Source: Verrucomicrobiota bacterium (GTDB lineage Bacteria; Verrucomicrobiota; Verrucomicrobiia; Verrucomicrobiales; DEV007). Taken from it: DNA of 64,000 nucleotides. The stretch lies in assembly GCA_020630975.1 (NCBI GenBank), contig JAHDID010000002.1, forward strand, positions 62,001 to 126,000, read 5' to 3'. The position numbers and the translations under genes were made by a program. The notes under the pieces are model-generated. The model made no database searches, had not been told where the DNA came from, and saw only the letters and a list, made by a program, of their open reading frames with translations. Below are positions 19,356 to 28,523 of this stretch, in pieces (the stretch's first letter is position 1; each line of letters opens with the position of its first letter).

Positions 19356-20060
19356 TCATATTGCGTCGTATGTGAATGATAGTGGTTGAAAGCGCATACC
19401 TCGGATGGCTGCGCCAGTGTTATGAAAGCGAATGCGACCCCGATTGCGGTCGCGGAATGGCACATGGGTATGGCCGAAGTAGCAGTCGCGGATGTCATCG
19501 CTCCAGCCAGGCAGGCACTGATCGAGATGCCACTCGATTCTGCTCTCGGCCAGACCACCCGAAAAATATAGGTGATGAAAAACTTTGGATAGACCGAGCG
19601 TATCGGTCAGGCCATACAGTCGAGCCTGAGTCTTGTTTCGCGGGGAATCCCTTTCCCACACGGAGCGATATTGGCGAAAATCGTCGAGATCCATTTTTCG
19701 ATTCGCAGGGTCCCCATGGAGGAAAAGATTGCTGCCGAGGATCAGGTAGTGAGGATGAAAGCGAACACTGGGCAAGTGGCACAACTCATCGACAAAGCGA
19801 GGTAAGCAGTCGTGATTGCCAGCTAGGAAATGGATCTCCAACTGCGGAAATTGCACCGTAAGTTCGCTGAGCCAATTCAGTGCAAGAGGTATACTTTCGC
19901 TATGTGGGCACAGAGCCCAGCGAAAGTCGAAAGTGTCTCCATTCAAAACCAGAGTATCGACTCCGTCTAGTGTCGGGGCTAAATCTCGGAAACGTGATTC
20001 ACCCTCTGATCGCTGCGCAAAAAGATGCAGGTCCGAAACCACTAAGCCTGTTTGGATCAT
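19356..20060 (-). CDS. LpxH-like calcineurin-type metallophosphoesterase
   Basis: A 234-residue protein with the di-metal phosphoesterase motifs in order: SDLHLF (D-x-H), NGDTFDF (GD), AGNHD (GNHD), LHGDP and FGHTHVPF (GHxH). The layout resembles UDP-2,3-diacylglucosamine pyrophosphatase (LpxH) of lipid A synthesis, but the substrate is inferred only. It lies directly upstream of a CDP-alcohol phosphatidyltransferase in the same operon, which supports an envelope-lipid role. Confidence 0.8.
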   Translation of the reverse strand: MIQTGLVVSDLHLFAQRSEGESRFRDLAPTLDGVDTLVLNGDTFDFRWALCPHSESIPLALNWLSELTVQFPQLEIHFLAGNHDCLPRFVDELCHLPSVRFHPHYLILGSNLFLHGDPANRKMDLDDFRQYRSVWERDSPRNKTQARLYGLTDTLGLSKVFHHLYFSGGLAESRIEWHLDQCLPGWSDDIRDCYFGHTHVPFRDRNRGRIRFHNTGAAIRGMRFQPLSFTYDAI

Positions 20061-20108
20061 TCCATAACCAAACCGACTTTAGCAGATCGATCCAATGGAT
20101 AAACTTAA

Positions 20109-20137
20109 TGAAATCATCGTTTAAAACGATGATTTCA
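20109..20137 (-). terminator. 29-bp perfect palindrome, likely terminator of the HipA-like/DUF3037 operon
   Basis: Arms TGAAATCATCGTTT (20109-20122) and its exact complement (20124-20137) flank a single central base. It lies 55 bases after the stop of the DUF3037 gene. The T-run beyond it on the minus strand is weak (TTAAGTTT), so an operator for the downstream LpxH-like gene is an alternative. Confidence 0.45.
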
Positions 20138-20191
20138 GCGAGGATTGTGAAGCTTGGTGAAAGGTACTATTCCCACCGCTGCTAGCTGTAA

Positions 20192-21085
20192 TTAGCTAGC
20201 AAACAATCCCTCATCAGAAGTGCGATTCGGAAAGATAACTTTGGGGCGTAGCTGGGCGAAGTGGTCTTCGTCGATCACGGTTACTCCTTCCTTCCGAAAG
20301 TCTTCCATCAGGTATTGAGCGACCTCGGAGCGCTCGGAGAAATCTCGCTCATCGGTTGTGGGGAGCTGGATCGGAAAAATCACTTCGTCTGGAGTTGTGC
20401 CGAACTGGCGGAGACGGCGGACTTTCTGCAGCCACGTGTCGCCATGGTCTAGTATCTGAGTGGCTGTGGCCTGCCGCAGGTGCAGCGGTTTGATTGCGCG
20501 CTGCGGGATACCACTATCCACCGGGGTATAGGCCAGCGGAAAGACCATGTGAAAGCGATCGTCTCCTACTTGAGTCTCCCGATAAAATTGAGCGAGCTTC
20601 AGTTCCTTTAGAAAGTTGCGGATCTCGTTGGTAAAGATTCGCTCGGCCGGATAAGATGGCGAATTGGGAGTGCGCAGGACAAAGCGGTGAAACGCTTCGT
20701 CAAGCCAATGCTCAAGGTCGCTCGCCTTGGCTGTTCCTCTCTGGCGAACCTGGAGCATCCCTTCTTTGGGGCTAGTGAGCAGACGGAACAATGCCCCACC
20801 ATCCTGATCATCCAGCGGTAGTAACTCAGCTCCACTACCATTGGTCTCGTTCACTTGGGCTGCGATCAGACCGATCTCACGATGAGCGCTAGCCAGGGTG
20901 TCGGTGAAAATCTGACGGTCGATCTCGGGGAAAAACTTCGTTAGACGAGTTGTTTTCTGGACGGGGAGCAAGCGGTGTCCCATGGTGCGCCCAGGAGTCA
21001 TCGCCAAAATACCCACGATCACAAACTCACCCAGATCCGGGTAAGGCATGATCTCGATAGTGGCGTAGTTGAAAAATTGACTCAT
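20192..21085 (-). CDS. DUF3037-type protein, partner of the HipA-like kinase
   Basis: A 297-residue cytoplasmic protein. The N-terminus (NYATIEIMPYPDLGEFVIVGI) matches the opening of DUF3037 proteins; the rest is mixed alpha/beta with no recognised catalytic motif. Its ATG overlaps the stop of the HipA-like gene by four bases (ATGA at 21082-21085), so the two are translationally coupled. DUF3037 genes are commonly found next to HipA_2-type kinases; the function of the pair is not established. The length exceeds a minimal DUF3037 domain, so the C-terminal half may be a separate domain. Confidence 0.65.
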   Translation of the reverse strand: MSQFFNYATIEIMPYPDLGEFVIVGILAMTPGRTMGHRLLPVQKTTRLTKFFPEIDRQIFTDTLASAHREIGLIAAQVNETNGSGAELLPLDDQDGGALFRLLTSPKEGMLQVRQRGTAKASDLEHWLDEAFHRFVLRTPNSPSYPAERIFTNEIRNFLKELKLAQFYRETQVGDDRFHMVFPLAYTPVDSGIPQRAIKPLHLRQATATQILDHGDTWLQKVRRLRQFGTTPDEVIFPIQLPTTDERDFSERSEVAQYLMEDFRKEGVTVIDEDHFAQLRPKVIFPNRTSDEGLFAS

Positions 21086-21840
21086 AGCTCGACGAAAGGC
21101 TGCCAGAAATCCTCTTCTGCCACTATCGGGCGGATTAGGAAGTTCTCAATAATTTTCATAGAGGGCACAGGGAGAGGCTCATCGAATTCATTGGTGAGCC
21201 ATTCCTCAGGGATAGTCGCCCAAAGTGAGCTAAGGCTCTCGATAGCAGGTAGAGCCATCAACTGCCAGTTTTCCCGGCGTTCTCGGTTCATCCACGCTGA
21301 CTTTTCATCGCGGGCCAAGTGGTCATTGAAGAACGTTTCTAATCCAAAGGAAGAATCGAAAGCATTATCATGATCAATTAAGAGAAGATTAGGGTCTCGT
21401 CTAGGCAGCCAAAGGGCGTTGGGATTACCATGAGCTGTGCCTAGCTTCCTGTCTTCATTCGCTATCCAATAGTCAAAAATCAAGACTTCGGCTAACAGCT
21501 CGGCATCTAGCAGCGAAATATCTGAAAACACTAACTCGCGGTGCCCGATTGGAGCACATAAAGAGCCAAAGCCTATGCCGGAGCGTAGCTCTTTAAAATC
21601 GGCAGGTAAAGTTTCGGTTAAATCCGGGTCAACGTAGACCAAATTAAAATCGGCAATGGGTAATCCCATTGCCTTCGCGAGATGTCCGCCAATCCACTCG
21701 GTTATCAGACCCGATGGATGAGTATTGCCTAGCTTTACGTAGTAATCGAGACCATCCTCTCCACGACAACGAAAGGGAGCTGAGGAGTAACCACCTTGAG
21801 CTCGGCCTTTTACTTCGGTTATTTGGATTGGATCTCGCAC
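21082..21840 (-). CDS. HipA-like kinase (HipA_2 family)
   Basis: A 252-residue protein with a kinase-like core: a strand with DYYVKLG (ATP-anchoring Lys), then VLIFDYWIANEDRKLGTAHGNPN as the catalytic-loop equivalent (D-x4-N/D-R), and LLLIDHDNAFD as the metal-binding DFG/IDHD equivalent. It is much shorter than HipA toxins (about 440 residues) and lacks a HipB antitoxin gene; it fits the HipA_2 group that pairs with DUF3037. The target of phosphorylation is unknown. It could be a regulatory kinase or a toxin-like defence component. Confidence 0.7.
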   Translation of the reverse strand: MRDPIQITEVKGRAQGGYSSAPFRCRGEDGLDYYVKLGNTHPSGLITEWIGGHLAKAMGLPIADFNLVYVDPDLTETLPADFKELRSGIGFGSLCAPIGHRELVFSDISLLDAELLAEVLIFDYWIANEDRKLGTAHGNPNALWLPRRDPNLLLIDHDNAFDSSFGLETFFNDHLARDEKSAWMNRERRENWQLMALPAIESLSSLWATIPEEWLTNEFDEPLPVPSMKIIENFLIRPIVAEEDFWQPFVEL

Positions 21841-21911
21841 GGTTTCGACCTAGTGACTATATTCACTGCTTTTAATTGCTTACATTAATGAGGTGCGCAA
21901 AACAGGCAGGT

Positions 21912-22688
21912 TCACCCCCTCAAGGAATAACCGCAAGCTTGTAATTCTTTATTAACCTCAATCTTCCAAGCACCTACAGGGTCTAGCGCTACGTAAACAA
22001 CGCCGCTAATGTCATTCGGAGTCTCAATTTCACCTTTAACGAGCGCACACACATTGCTTCGACCAAGCTTCGCCATTAAATATCCATGTTCAAAAACCAC
22101 ATTTTGACGTGCGCGATTTCTTGCAGGAATTTTTGTTTCAGTTACTCCTCTTCCTCGATCGCAAGCAGTATATAGAATCAAAGCGAAATCCGCTTCGTTT
22201 GAATAGTACTCAATTTTTTCGATAATCGTCATGCCGCTACTTGCTTGTTCGTGCAGTACAATTACTTGTATGCCTATACTTTCTATATGACGTGCTACTT
22301 CTTGTTTTGCAGCATTGTCCCAGCCATGAACTAAAAATACCTTTCCCTTCTTTTGTGATTGATTCAAGGGGTGCACATTTCTTAAACTAGATTTCGGTTC
22401 GTTTTGTGATAATTCACCGAACTCAAGTACGTTAAATACGCTATCGAATTCTTCGGTAAGAAATTTACGCCTTTCAGCGTATGTTGGGAATTTATCTCTA
22501 ATAAACGGCCAGAATGAATCTAAATCTCTATATGTAAACAACCACGGAGGCAGCAAATTCTTCAGGGTAAGATTCTGTAAAAGCTCTGCCCTTAATTGAA
22601 CAAAATGGTCATCGGAAGCAGGCTGTCCTGTCGCATGATCCTTGAGGATTTTGACTAATTGAATTGCTTTATCAAGTTCGTTTTGCAT
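21912..22688 (-). CDS. Stand-alone TIR-like (PF10137/Cap12-type) NAD-degrading effector candidate
   Basis: A 258-residue protein. Residues 116-258 form a TIR-like domain of the PF10137 type: KVFLVHGWDN at the first strand, a central ALILYTACDRG strand, and ARQNVVFEHGYLMAKLGR, where E200 sits at the place of the catalytic glutamate of NAD-cleaving TIRs. The first 110 residues are a helical domain not recognised. In CBASS and Pycsar systems such domains are effectors switched on by cyclic nucleotides, but no cyclase gene is adjacent here. Base composition is clearly AT-richer than both neighbours, which suggests transfer. It lies beside the HipA-like/DUF3037 pair. Confidence 0.75.
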   Translation of the reverse strand: MQNELDKAIQLVKILKDHATGQPASDDHFVQLRAELLQNLTLKNLLPPWLFTYRDLDSFWPFIRDKFPTYAERRKFLTEEFDSVFNVLEFGELSQNEPKSSLRNVHPLNQSQKKGKVFLVHGWDNAAKQEVARHIESIGIQVIVLHEQASSGMTIIEKIEYYSNEADFALILYTACDRGRGVTETKIPARNRARQNVVFEHGYLMAKLGRSNVCALVKGEIETPNDISGVVYVALDPVGAWKIEVNKELQACGYSLRG

Positions 22689-22738
22689 GAATTTTCACGG
22701 ATTGGGCATGGAGTCATATCGATTTCTTCTCAACAGGT

Positions 22739-25700
22739 TCACCCCACCTCCACCACTTCCCGCAGTCGCGTGAACAACAAGCACAACTTAATCTGATCCG
22801 CCCGCACGCCCAGCATCCGCTGCAGTACCTCTCGATAGGTCTCTAGCTGTGGCAGGTATTTCTCCACGGCCTGAGCCTTATCAGCCTTGGTCTTCACGCG
22901 GTCGGTTTTGAAATCTAGGATGGTGGCGCTGATGACTCGGCCGGACATGTCGCGCTGGATGGTGACGCGGTCGAAGGTGCCGGAGAGCCATTCTTTATCT
23001 AGGAGTATCTCAAAGCTCTTTTCTAGCCAGCACTCGCTTTGCTGGGTGGGGCGCTTTAGGGCTTTGCGGACGGAGCGACTCTTGAGGCAGCGAATGGTGT
23101 GGTCGATGGCTTCGTCGAGGACGTCGGGGGACCAGCCGGGGAGTTGCTTCCAGCGGGTGCGGGCTGTCGCTAGGTCGAAGTCCTCGACCCACTCGACATC
23201 TTCAAAGAGGGCGTGGACTAGGGTGCCAAATTCGCGGGCCTTTTGGCCATCGCGGCTGAAGAGCATCTTGGCGGTGACGGTGTGCTTCTCGGAGCCGCTC
23301 GGCGTCCGGCGGTTGACGCGCTCGCGTGGGATCTGCGGAACGACTGGGCGCGGGGCGGGCACCTCGACTAGATCAGCTGCCTCGGGGCGGTGGTGCTGCT
23401 GGTACCACTGGGCATCAGTAGTGGGTAGATCGCTCTGGTAGAGGATGTCTACCGGCAGATCGCCGATCTGGCCCTCGTGGGGATTGTCCTGCAGAGCGAC
23501 GATGAGCTGCTTCACGAAGTTCTCGGAGCGGCTCTTCTCGGGGCGAGGATTAGTGATCAGGTAGTTGGCATACTTGGCGCGAGTCATCGCGACGTAGTAT
23601 TTGCACATCGCTTCGTAGGCGGCCTCGGCCTCGCGGTCTTTGCGGTAGCCGCCTAGTGTGGAGTCGATCTCGGTGATGACTTTTTGCGGTAGGTCGTAGA
23701 CCCACTCGACTTCGCGCTGGCTATTACGCTTCACGCCGATGCCACGGCGCACGGTGGTGAGCGAGCTACCCTCGAGATCGGGCAGAATACACATGTCGAA
23801 GGTGAGGCCCTTGGACTTGTGGATAGTCATGACCTGCACGGCGCTCTGGGTATCGGGATCGCGCACGGTGTAGGTGTGCGCGTAGGTGATGAATTCCTCG
23901 ATATCGCGCGAACCACTGCGATCGAAGAGGCGAGCGGCTAGGGCAAAATCTTCAGCGCGGGATAGGCTGAATGGATCGAGCCCATCCTCGAGCAGACCAT
24001 CGATCTCGGCAATGGTCTTGCGGATGAGCCGCTCAAAGCCATCCTCAAAGATCTGCTGCGATACCTCGCGACTGAGCCCAGCGGCGGTCAGCCCGGCCTC
24101 GTCGATGTAGCGTCGGTAGGGCGACATGCGCAGGTGCTCCCAGGAAAATCGATCGCCCGGGTGGGCAGCATGGGTGAGCAGGCTGAGCAGCAGGCGACAG
24201 AGCGCATTATCGGTGGCGACAGGTATGTCGCTCTCGCTCATCACCGGTATGTCGCTCTCGGCGCGGATGTATTCCACGATGTTGCGGCCGACTTTGTTCG
24301 ACTGCACCAGTATGGCGCAGCTCAGACCACGCTGCACGGGCTGGATCTCCTTTAGCAGGGCAACGACCACGGCGAAGCGGTCTTCCTCGTCGACTTTGCT
24401 ACCATCCTCGCTACGTGGGTTGATCAGTTGGGTGATGCCGGTCTTATCCTGATGCGGCGGCGCGACTAGGTGATCCTGCCACTGCCAGCGGCCCATGGCT
24501 TTTTTGGGAAACTCGATGGCATGCAGCACGCTCTCTTGGCCGAAAATCTGGTTCACCGGCTCGATCACATCGTGCCCTGAGCGCCAGGAGATATTCAGGT
24601 GCCGATTGTGGATGCGTTTCTCGTGGGCATTGTACTGGCTGTAGATGTCGTGGAAAAGCCGGGTATCGCCACCGCGCCAGGCGTAGATCGCTTGCTTGAT
24701 GTCGCCCACCTGAAACAGCGAACGCATGTCGGAAGTGTCCTGCACCGCTTCATCGATGAGATTGGCGATCACCTGCCACTGCACGTAGTTGGTATCCTGA
24801 AACTCATCGAGCAGCCAGTGATCGTAGCGAGCATCGAGCCGGTAGTCGATACGCAGGCGATCGTCGTCGCCAGGGATCTGGCTGAGGATGGGTGCATCGT
24901 CGTGGCGACCGTACTCGTGGCCTGCCAGCAGCAGCTCCATATCCTGAAAGGTCAGCTTACCACGGCGGCGGACTTTCTCGCTGTATTTGCGCTCGTAGAG
25001 ATCGAGCAGATGCCACACGCCGCGGGTACGATCCAAGCGCACGCGCAGTTCATCGCCTACGATGCGGCTGGTGATCTTGTAGAGGATGCGACAGGCATTG
25101 GCCGATAGCTCGTGGTCGCGGCGGGCGACTTTCAGTACCACGCGCTCATCGACTACGTCCTTCCAGTTTTCGAGAATCTTTTTCAGTAGGTACTCAGCCT
25201 TTCGCTCATACCAGGTGCCGGGGCGGTGCTCGATCATCACATCGCGGAAGTGCTCCCAGACATCTAACTGGCTATCGGTGATCTCGGGGTCTTGGGCAAA
25301 CTCCTGAAACAGCTCCTCGAATGCCTCCTCTAGCTTCACATCGCTCTGCAGCCACTCGCAGCTGCCCTCCCAGATGGTGTCGGCATTTCCCCACAGCCGC
25401 TCGGGCGAGGCGTGTAGGTAGACCTCGTGCAGGCTATCGATGTAGCTATCTAGCTCGGAGCGGATGCGGGCCTCCTCGCGGCCAAAGGTGGCTCGGCGAA
25501 AGGCCTCCATAAAGTCCTTTTGCGCATCGCCACGGCGGGCACCGTGCTCGGGCTGCCGCTGAAAGACACTCTGGTACACCTCGTCGCGCACCACCGATGA
25601 CATGTGGCTATCGAGTATCTCGAAGTCCCCTGCCAGGCCAAACTCAGCAGGAAAGCTGCGAAGGATATTCGAGAAAAAACTGTCCAGCGTGCCCAGGAAC

Positions 25701-26056
25701 AGGCGCGGCATGCGCTGGATGAAGATACGCAGCAGGCGACGGTACTCGCTCTGGTCCAGCTCGCCGAGGATAGCAGAGAGTGGGTCCTGCGGATCGGCGG
25801 CTAGGCTCTGGCCATAGGCGGGATCGCTGGCAGCCATGGCCAGCTTTTCCAGGATAGAATCGAAAAACTCACCAGCCGCTTTGCGGGTGAAAGTGACAGC
25901 TACGATCCGCTCGGGGGCGACTGGCTCGCCGGCGCGCAGCTGCATGGCCATCAGGCCGATGTAGCGGTTGGTGAGTTGCCAGGTTTTGCCCGATCCCGCC
26001 GAGGCTAGGATCATTTCATTGGGGATGGTGGCTGGCTCTGCTTGCTGCTGCTCCAT
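22739..26056 (-). CDS. AddA/RecB-like UvrD helicase with C-terminal PD-(D/E)XK nuclease
   Basis: About 1,105 residues from the ATG at 26054-26056 (MEQQQAEPATIP); a 17-codon extension is open but less likely. Motif I is ASAGSGKT (18-25), motif Ia is VTFTRKAAGEF, motif II is LLDEFQDTNYVQW, motif III is VGDIKQAIYAWRGGD, motif IV/V is QVMTIHKSKGLTFDMCILPDL and motif VI is YVAMTRAKY. The C-terminus has the nuclease motif ILDFKTDRV (D-x-K) and a following QLETYREVL, as in AddA and RecB. It would process double-strand breaks. No AddB or RecC partner gene is in the window. The leader holds ACACAAACA just before the ATG. Confidence 0.85.
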   Translation of the reverse strand: MEQQQAEPATIPNEMILASAGSGKTWQLTNRYIGLMAMQLRAGEPVAPERIVAVTFTRKAAGEFFDSILEKLAMAASDPAYGQSLAADPQDPLSAILGELDQSEYRRLLRIFIQRMPRLFLGTLDSFFSNILRSFPAEFGLAGDFEILDSHMSSVVRDEVYQSVFQRQPEHGARRGDAQKDFMEAFRRATFGREEARIRSELDSYIDSLHEVYLHASPERLWGNADTIWEGSCEWLQSDVKLEEAFEELFQEFAQDPEITDSQLDVWEHFRDVMIEHRPGTWYERKAEYLLKKILENWKDVVDERVVLKVARRDHELSANACRILYKITSRIVGDELRVRLDRTRGVWHLLDLYERKYSEKVRRRGKLTFQDMELLLAGHEYGRHDDAPILSQIPGDDDRLRIDYRLDARYDHWLLDEFQDTNYVQWQVIANLIDEAVQDTSDMRSLFQVGDIKQAIYAWRGGDTRLFHDIYSQYNAHEKRIHNRHLNISWRSGHDVIEPVNQIFGQESVLHAIEFPKKAMGRWQWQDHLVAPPHQDKTGITQLINPRSEDGSKVDEEDRFAVVVALLKEIQPVQRGLSCAILVQSNKVGRNIVEYIRAESDIPVMSESDIPVATDNALCRLLLSLLTHAAHPGDRFSWEHLRMSPYRRYIDEAGLTAAGLSREVSQQIFEDGFERLIRKTIAEIDGLLEDGLDPFSLSRAEDFALAARLFDRSGSRDIEEFITYAHTYTVRDPDTQSAVQVMTIHKSKGLTFDMCILPDLEGSSLTTVRRGIGVKRNSQREVEWVYDLPQKVITEIDSTLGGYRKDREAEAAYEAMCKYYVAMTRAKYANYLITNPRPEKSRSENFVKQLIVALQDNPHEGQIGDLPVDILYQSDLPTTDAQWYQQHHRPEAADLVEVPAPRPVVPQIPRERVNRRTPSGSEKHTVTAKMLFSRDGQKAREFGTLVHALFEDVEWVEDFDLATARTRWKQLPGWSPDVLDEAIDHTIRCLKSRSVRKALKRPTQQSECWLEKSFEILLDKEWLSGTFDRVTIQRDMSGRVISATILDFKTDRVKTKADKAQAVEKYLPQLETYREVLQRMLGVRADQIKLCLLFTRLREVVEVG

Positions 26057-26281
26057 GTGGTGTTTGTGTGTGGTGGACCGAGGTTGATGAGGCGGCTGGA
26101 AAGCCACCTCTACGCGGATGTGTTGCCCCCGATGGTAAGCATGGAATGATGGTTAACCAAGGCTGATTTTCGCGAAAGCTTACGCCTCCACTGCAGCTGC
26201 ACGGCCATTCAAGGCCAGGAACTTTCGGCATGGGTAGCCCAGCGGTTGAAAACCGCCGCTCCCAGTCTTTGGCACCGGCGC

Positions 26282-26665
26282 TTACTTCGCTTTCTTCTCG
26301 GCCGAGTCCATCGACTTGGTGGCCCAGGCGACGTCTTTCTCAAAAACCTTGCCGGCTTCGCCATCGGCTATGCGGCGGTAGATCGCTTTCGGTATCTTCA
26401 GATCATGGTGCTCGAGCTCTAGCTCATCATCGCCGCTCATGGCGATGTCGAATCGATGCTCATCGGACTTGGGATTGAGCTTGGCGAGATAGCCGTCGGA
26501 CTGCTCATCGGCCTCGGCCCATAGGGTCATCAAAAACGGGCCGTGGGCATACTGGATGCGATGCACCATGCGATTGCCATTTTCAGACACCCACAGGTAG
26601 TCAGGCTCTTGATCGCTATCTTCAGGGGAGGTTTGCCAATAACCATGTAGGGAATCTAGGGTCAT
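26282..26665 (-). CDS. Hypothetical 127-residue acidic cytoplasmic protein
   Basis: No family is recognised. The protein is hydrophilic, has no signal peptide or membrane segment, starts with LDSLHGYWQTSPEDSDQEPDY and ends in a Lys-rich tail (AEKKAK). Codon use resembles its neighbours and the frame lies alone between the helicase and the peptidase genes in the same direction, so it is probably a real gene. The beta-rich middle (HRIQYAHGPFLMTLWAE) could be a small barrel. Confidence 0.5.
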   Translation of the reverse strand: MTLDSLHGYWQTSPEDSDQEPDYLWVSENGNRMVHRIQYAHGPFLMTLWAEADEQSDGYLAKLNPKSDEHRFDIAMSGDDELELEHHDLKIPKAIYRRIADGEAGKVFEKDVAWATKSMDSAEKKAK

Positions 26666-26722
26666 CTCGCTGTCCGGTTTTGTCTTTGTTTGGTGGTGAA
26701 TAAATGGGTTGGGTCAAGGAAA

Positions 26723-27709
26723 TCACTCCTGGTCCCAGTAGCGCTGGGCATCGCGGTGGTATTTGCGATGGTCCTTCACTCTGGTCTCCAGTCGTTTTTT
26801 CATCGCTACCTTCGATGACTCGGAGCTAGGCCGGGCCATACGGATGGTGGTAGCGACGATCAGTTTGACCATATTTTTCGCGTCGGCCAGAGAAACGTAC
26901 TCCTCGCCTGCGCCTTTTTTCTCCTTGATATTGTGATAGTTACCCAATAGCACGGAAATTCCAGCTGCAGGCACCCCGTACACATTCATCGCAGTCGCCT
27001 CGCAGGAGCCGCCATCCAGCAGTGCTCGCTGGTAGGGGATCTTTTCTTCCTTGCCCGCATCGACTAGCTCCGCCGTCACCGCATCGTCAAAGACGCTCAT
27101 CGCATCGCCCACTCGTATCACTGGGCCCTGACCCATCTCCGCCCCACCGCGCGGCGCGCTGCACTCTAGCGAGACAAAGCGTACCCCATCTGGTAGCGGC
27201 CACTGGCGAGCCATCTGCACCGCGCCATTAAATCCGACCTCCTCGGCCCGAGTGAATAGCCCGTACACATCGGTCTCTACCTCAGCCTCCTCCAGCTCCA
27301 TAAAAAGCGCCACGATCGCCGCGCAGCCGATCAGATCATCGCACACACGCGAGTGGATCTGCCCATCGCGGATCTCAAATGGCTCTAGCTGCCACATGCC
27401 AAACGGCCCAAACCACTCGACCGGATGCTCATCGAGCCGCTCTTTGGGGAAGCCGCCGAGAAATTCTTCTTCGCCCTTGTACTTCACCCAGCCGGGATGA
27501 TCCATGTGCGCCGCAAAGGCGAGGTGAGCCTTCTTTCGCCCCCTCCGATAGCGTGCGATCAGATTGCCATAGTCGTCCGACTCTACCGACACGTGAGGCA
27601 GATCGGCTAGCAGCTCACGCAGCACAGCTGCGACATGATACTCGTGAAAGGGAGCCGTAGGGGTGGATTGGATTTTCTTAAAGACCGAGATGAAGCGCTG
27701 GTGATGCAT
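26723..27709 (-). CDS. M42/M28-type aminopeptidase-like metallopeptidase
   Basis: A 328-residue protein with the binuclear zinc-peptidase pattern: AAHMDHPG (H-x-D), CDDLIGCAA (bridging Asp), FTRAEEVGFNGA (Glu pair), SLECS (acidic ligand) and a late His in LLGNYHNIKE. The arrangement fits the M42 glutamyl-aminopeptidase group, which removes N-terminal residues from peptides in the cytoplasm. The domain inserted around WFGPFGMWQLEPFEIRDG is the usual small dimerisation domain. A basic C-terminal tail (KKRLETRVKDHRKYHRDAQRYW) is extra. It precedes a hypothetical gene in the same direction. Confidence 0.8.
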   Translation of the reverse strand: MHHQRFISVFKKIQSTPTAPFHEYHVAAVLRELLADLPHVSVESDDYGNLIARYRRGRKKAHLAFAAHMDHPGWVKYKGEEEFLGGFPKERLDEHPVEWFGPFGMWQLEPFEIRDGQIHSRVCDDLIGCAAIVALFMELEEAEVETDVYGLFTRAEEVGFNGAVQMARQWPLPDGVRFVSLECSAPRGGAEMGQGPVIRVGDAMSVFDDAVTAELVDAGKEEKIPYQRALLDGGSCEATAMNVYGVPAAGISVLLGNYHNIKEKKGAGEEYVSLADAKNMVKLIVATTIRMARPSSESSKVAMKKRLETRVKDHRKYHRDAQRYWDQE

Positions 27710-27754
27710 GATGAGAGAGAAAGCTGTGTGGGTGCGAGTGGCTGGCCTGTTACT

Positions 27755-28456
27755 TTAGCCGCGATATCGAAAAACCAAATCATGGATACGGCGCCCTTCA
27801 GCGATGCCTTTGCCCTCGTAGCGAGTCGGCACCCGCAGATCGCTGCCCGCTATCGAGTCGTCCAGCAGCCAGGCGCTGCGCTGCTGCATGAGATCGCGGC
27901 AGTGCTCGGCATAGAGATCCACATCGGTAGCGATGTGCAGTAGCGCATCTGGCCGCACTCGAGTCTCGAGCAGGTCCAGCAGATCGTGCTGCACGATGCG
28001 CCGATGTGCGTTTTCATCATTCGGCCAGGGATCGGGGAATAGGATGCTCACCCTGGCGAAGCGCACACTCGCATGGAGAAAGTCCGTCAGCACCAGCCGA
28101 GCATCGCCCCGCATCAGGCGCAGATTGGTCACACCCTGCTCAGTCATCGCTTTTAGCGCGGCACCCAGACCTGGCTTGTGCACCTCGACTCCGAGGAAAC
28201 GCTGCTCCGGTAGCTGCAGGGCCTGTGCGACCAGGTTTTCCCCCATGCCAAATCCGATCTCCAGATGCAGCGGCGCCTCTGCCAGTGCGGGATCATACTG
28301 AGCCGCTAGATCGATCCGCTCTGGATAGCGATACTCTAGGCCATAGGTCGACCAGTGCTCGCGGTAGGCGCGCTTTTGAGCAGGCGTCATCTGCCCCTGC
28401 CGCCGCAGGTAGCTGGGTGCCCAGCGTAGGCGGCCATTCTTTTTGAGATCCGACAT
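27755..28456 (-). CDS. trmB: tRNA (guanine-N7-)-methyltransferase
   Basis: A 233-residue protein. HLEIGFGMGENL is the SAM-binding motif I, FLGVEVHKPGLGAAL the acidic loop after strand 2, LRLMRGDAR follows, and ILFPDPWPNDENAHRRIV is the family signature for binding tRNA. It methylates G46 of tRNA in the cytoplasm. All motifs are intact. The basic N-terminus (RLRWAPSYLRRQGQM) is normal for bacterial TrmB. Confidence 0.92.
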   Translation of the reverse strand: MSDLKKNGRLRWAPSYLRRQGQMTPAQKRAYREHWSTYGLEYRYPERIDLAAQYDPALAEAPLHLEIGFGMGENLVAQALQLPEQRFLGVEVHKPGLGAALKAMTEQGVTNLRLMRGDARLVLTDFLHASVRFARVSILFPDPWPNDENAHRRIVQHDLLDLLETRVRPDALLHIATDVDLYAEHCRDLMQQRSAWLLDDSIAGSDLRVPTRYEGKGIAEGRRIHDLVFRYRG

Positions 28457-28523
28457 CGCCAGCAGCCTAGCGGCACCACTAGCCGCTCGCCACCGGATAT
28501 CGCAGTCCGCTGTACCTAGCGGC

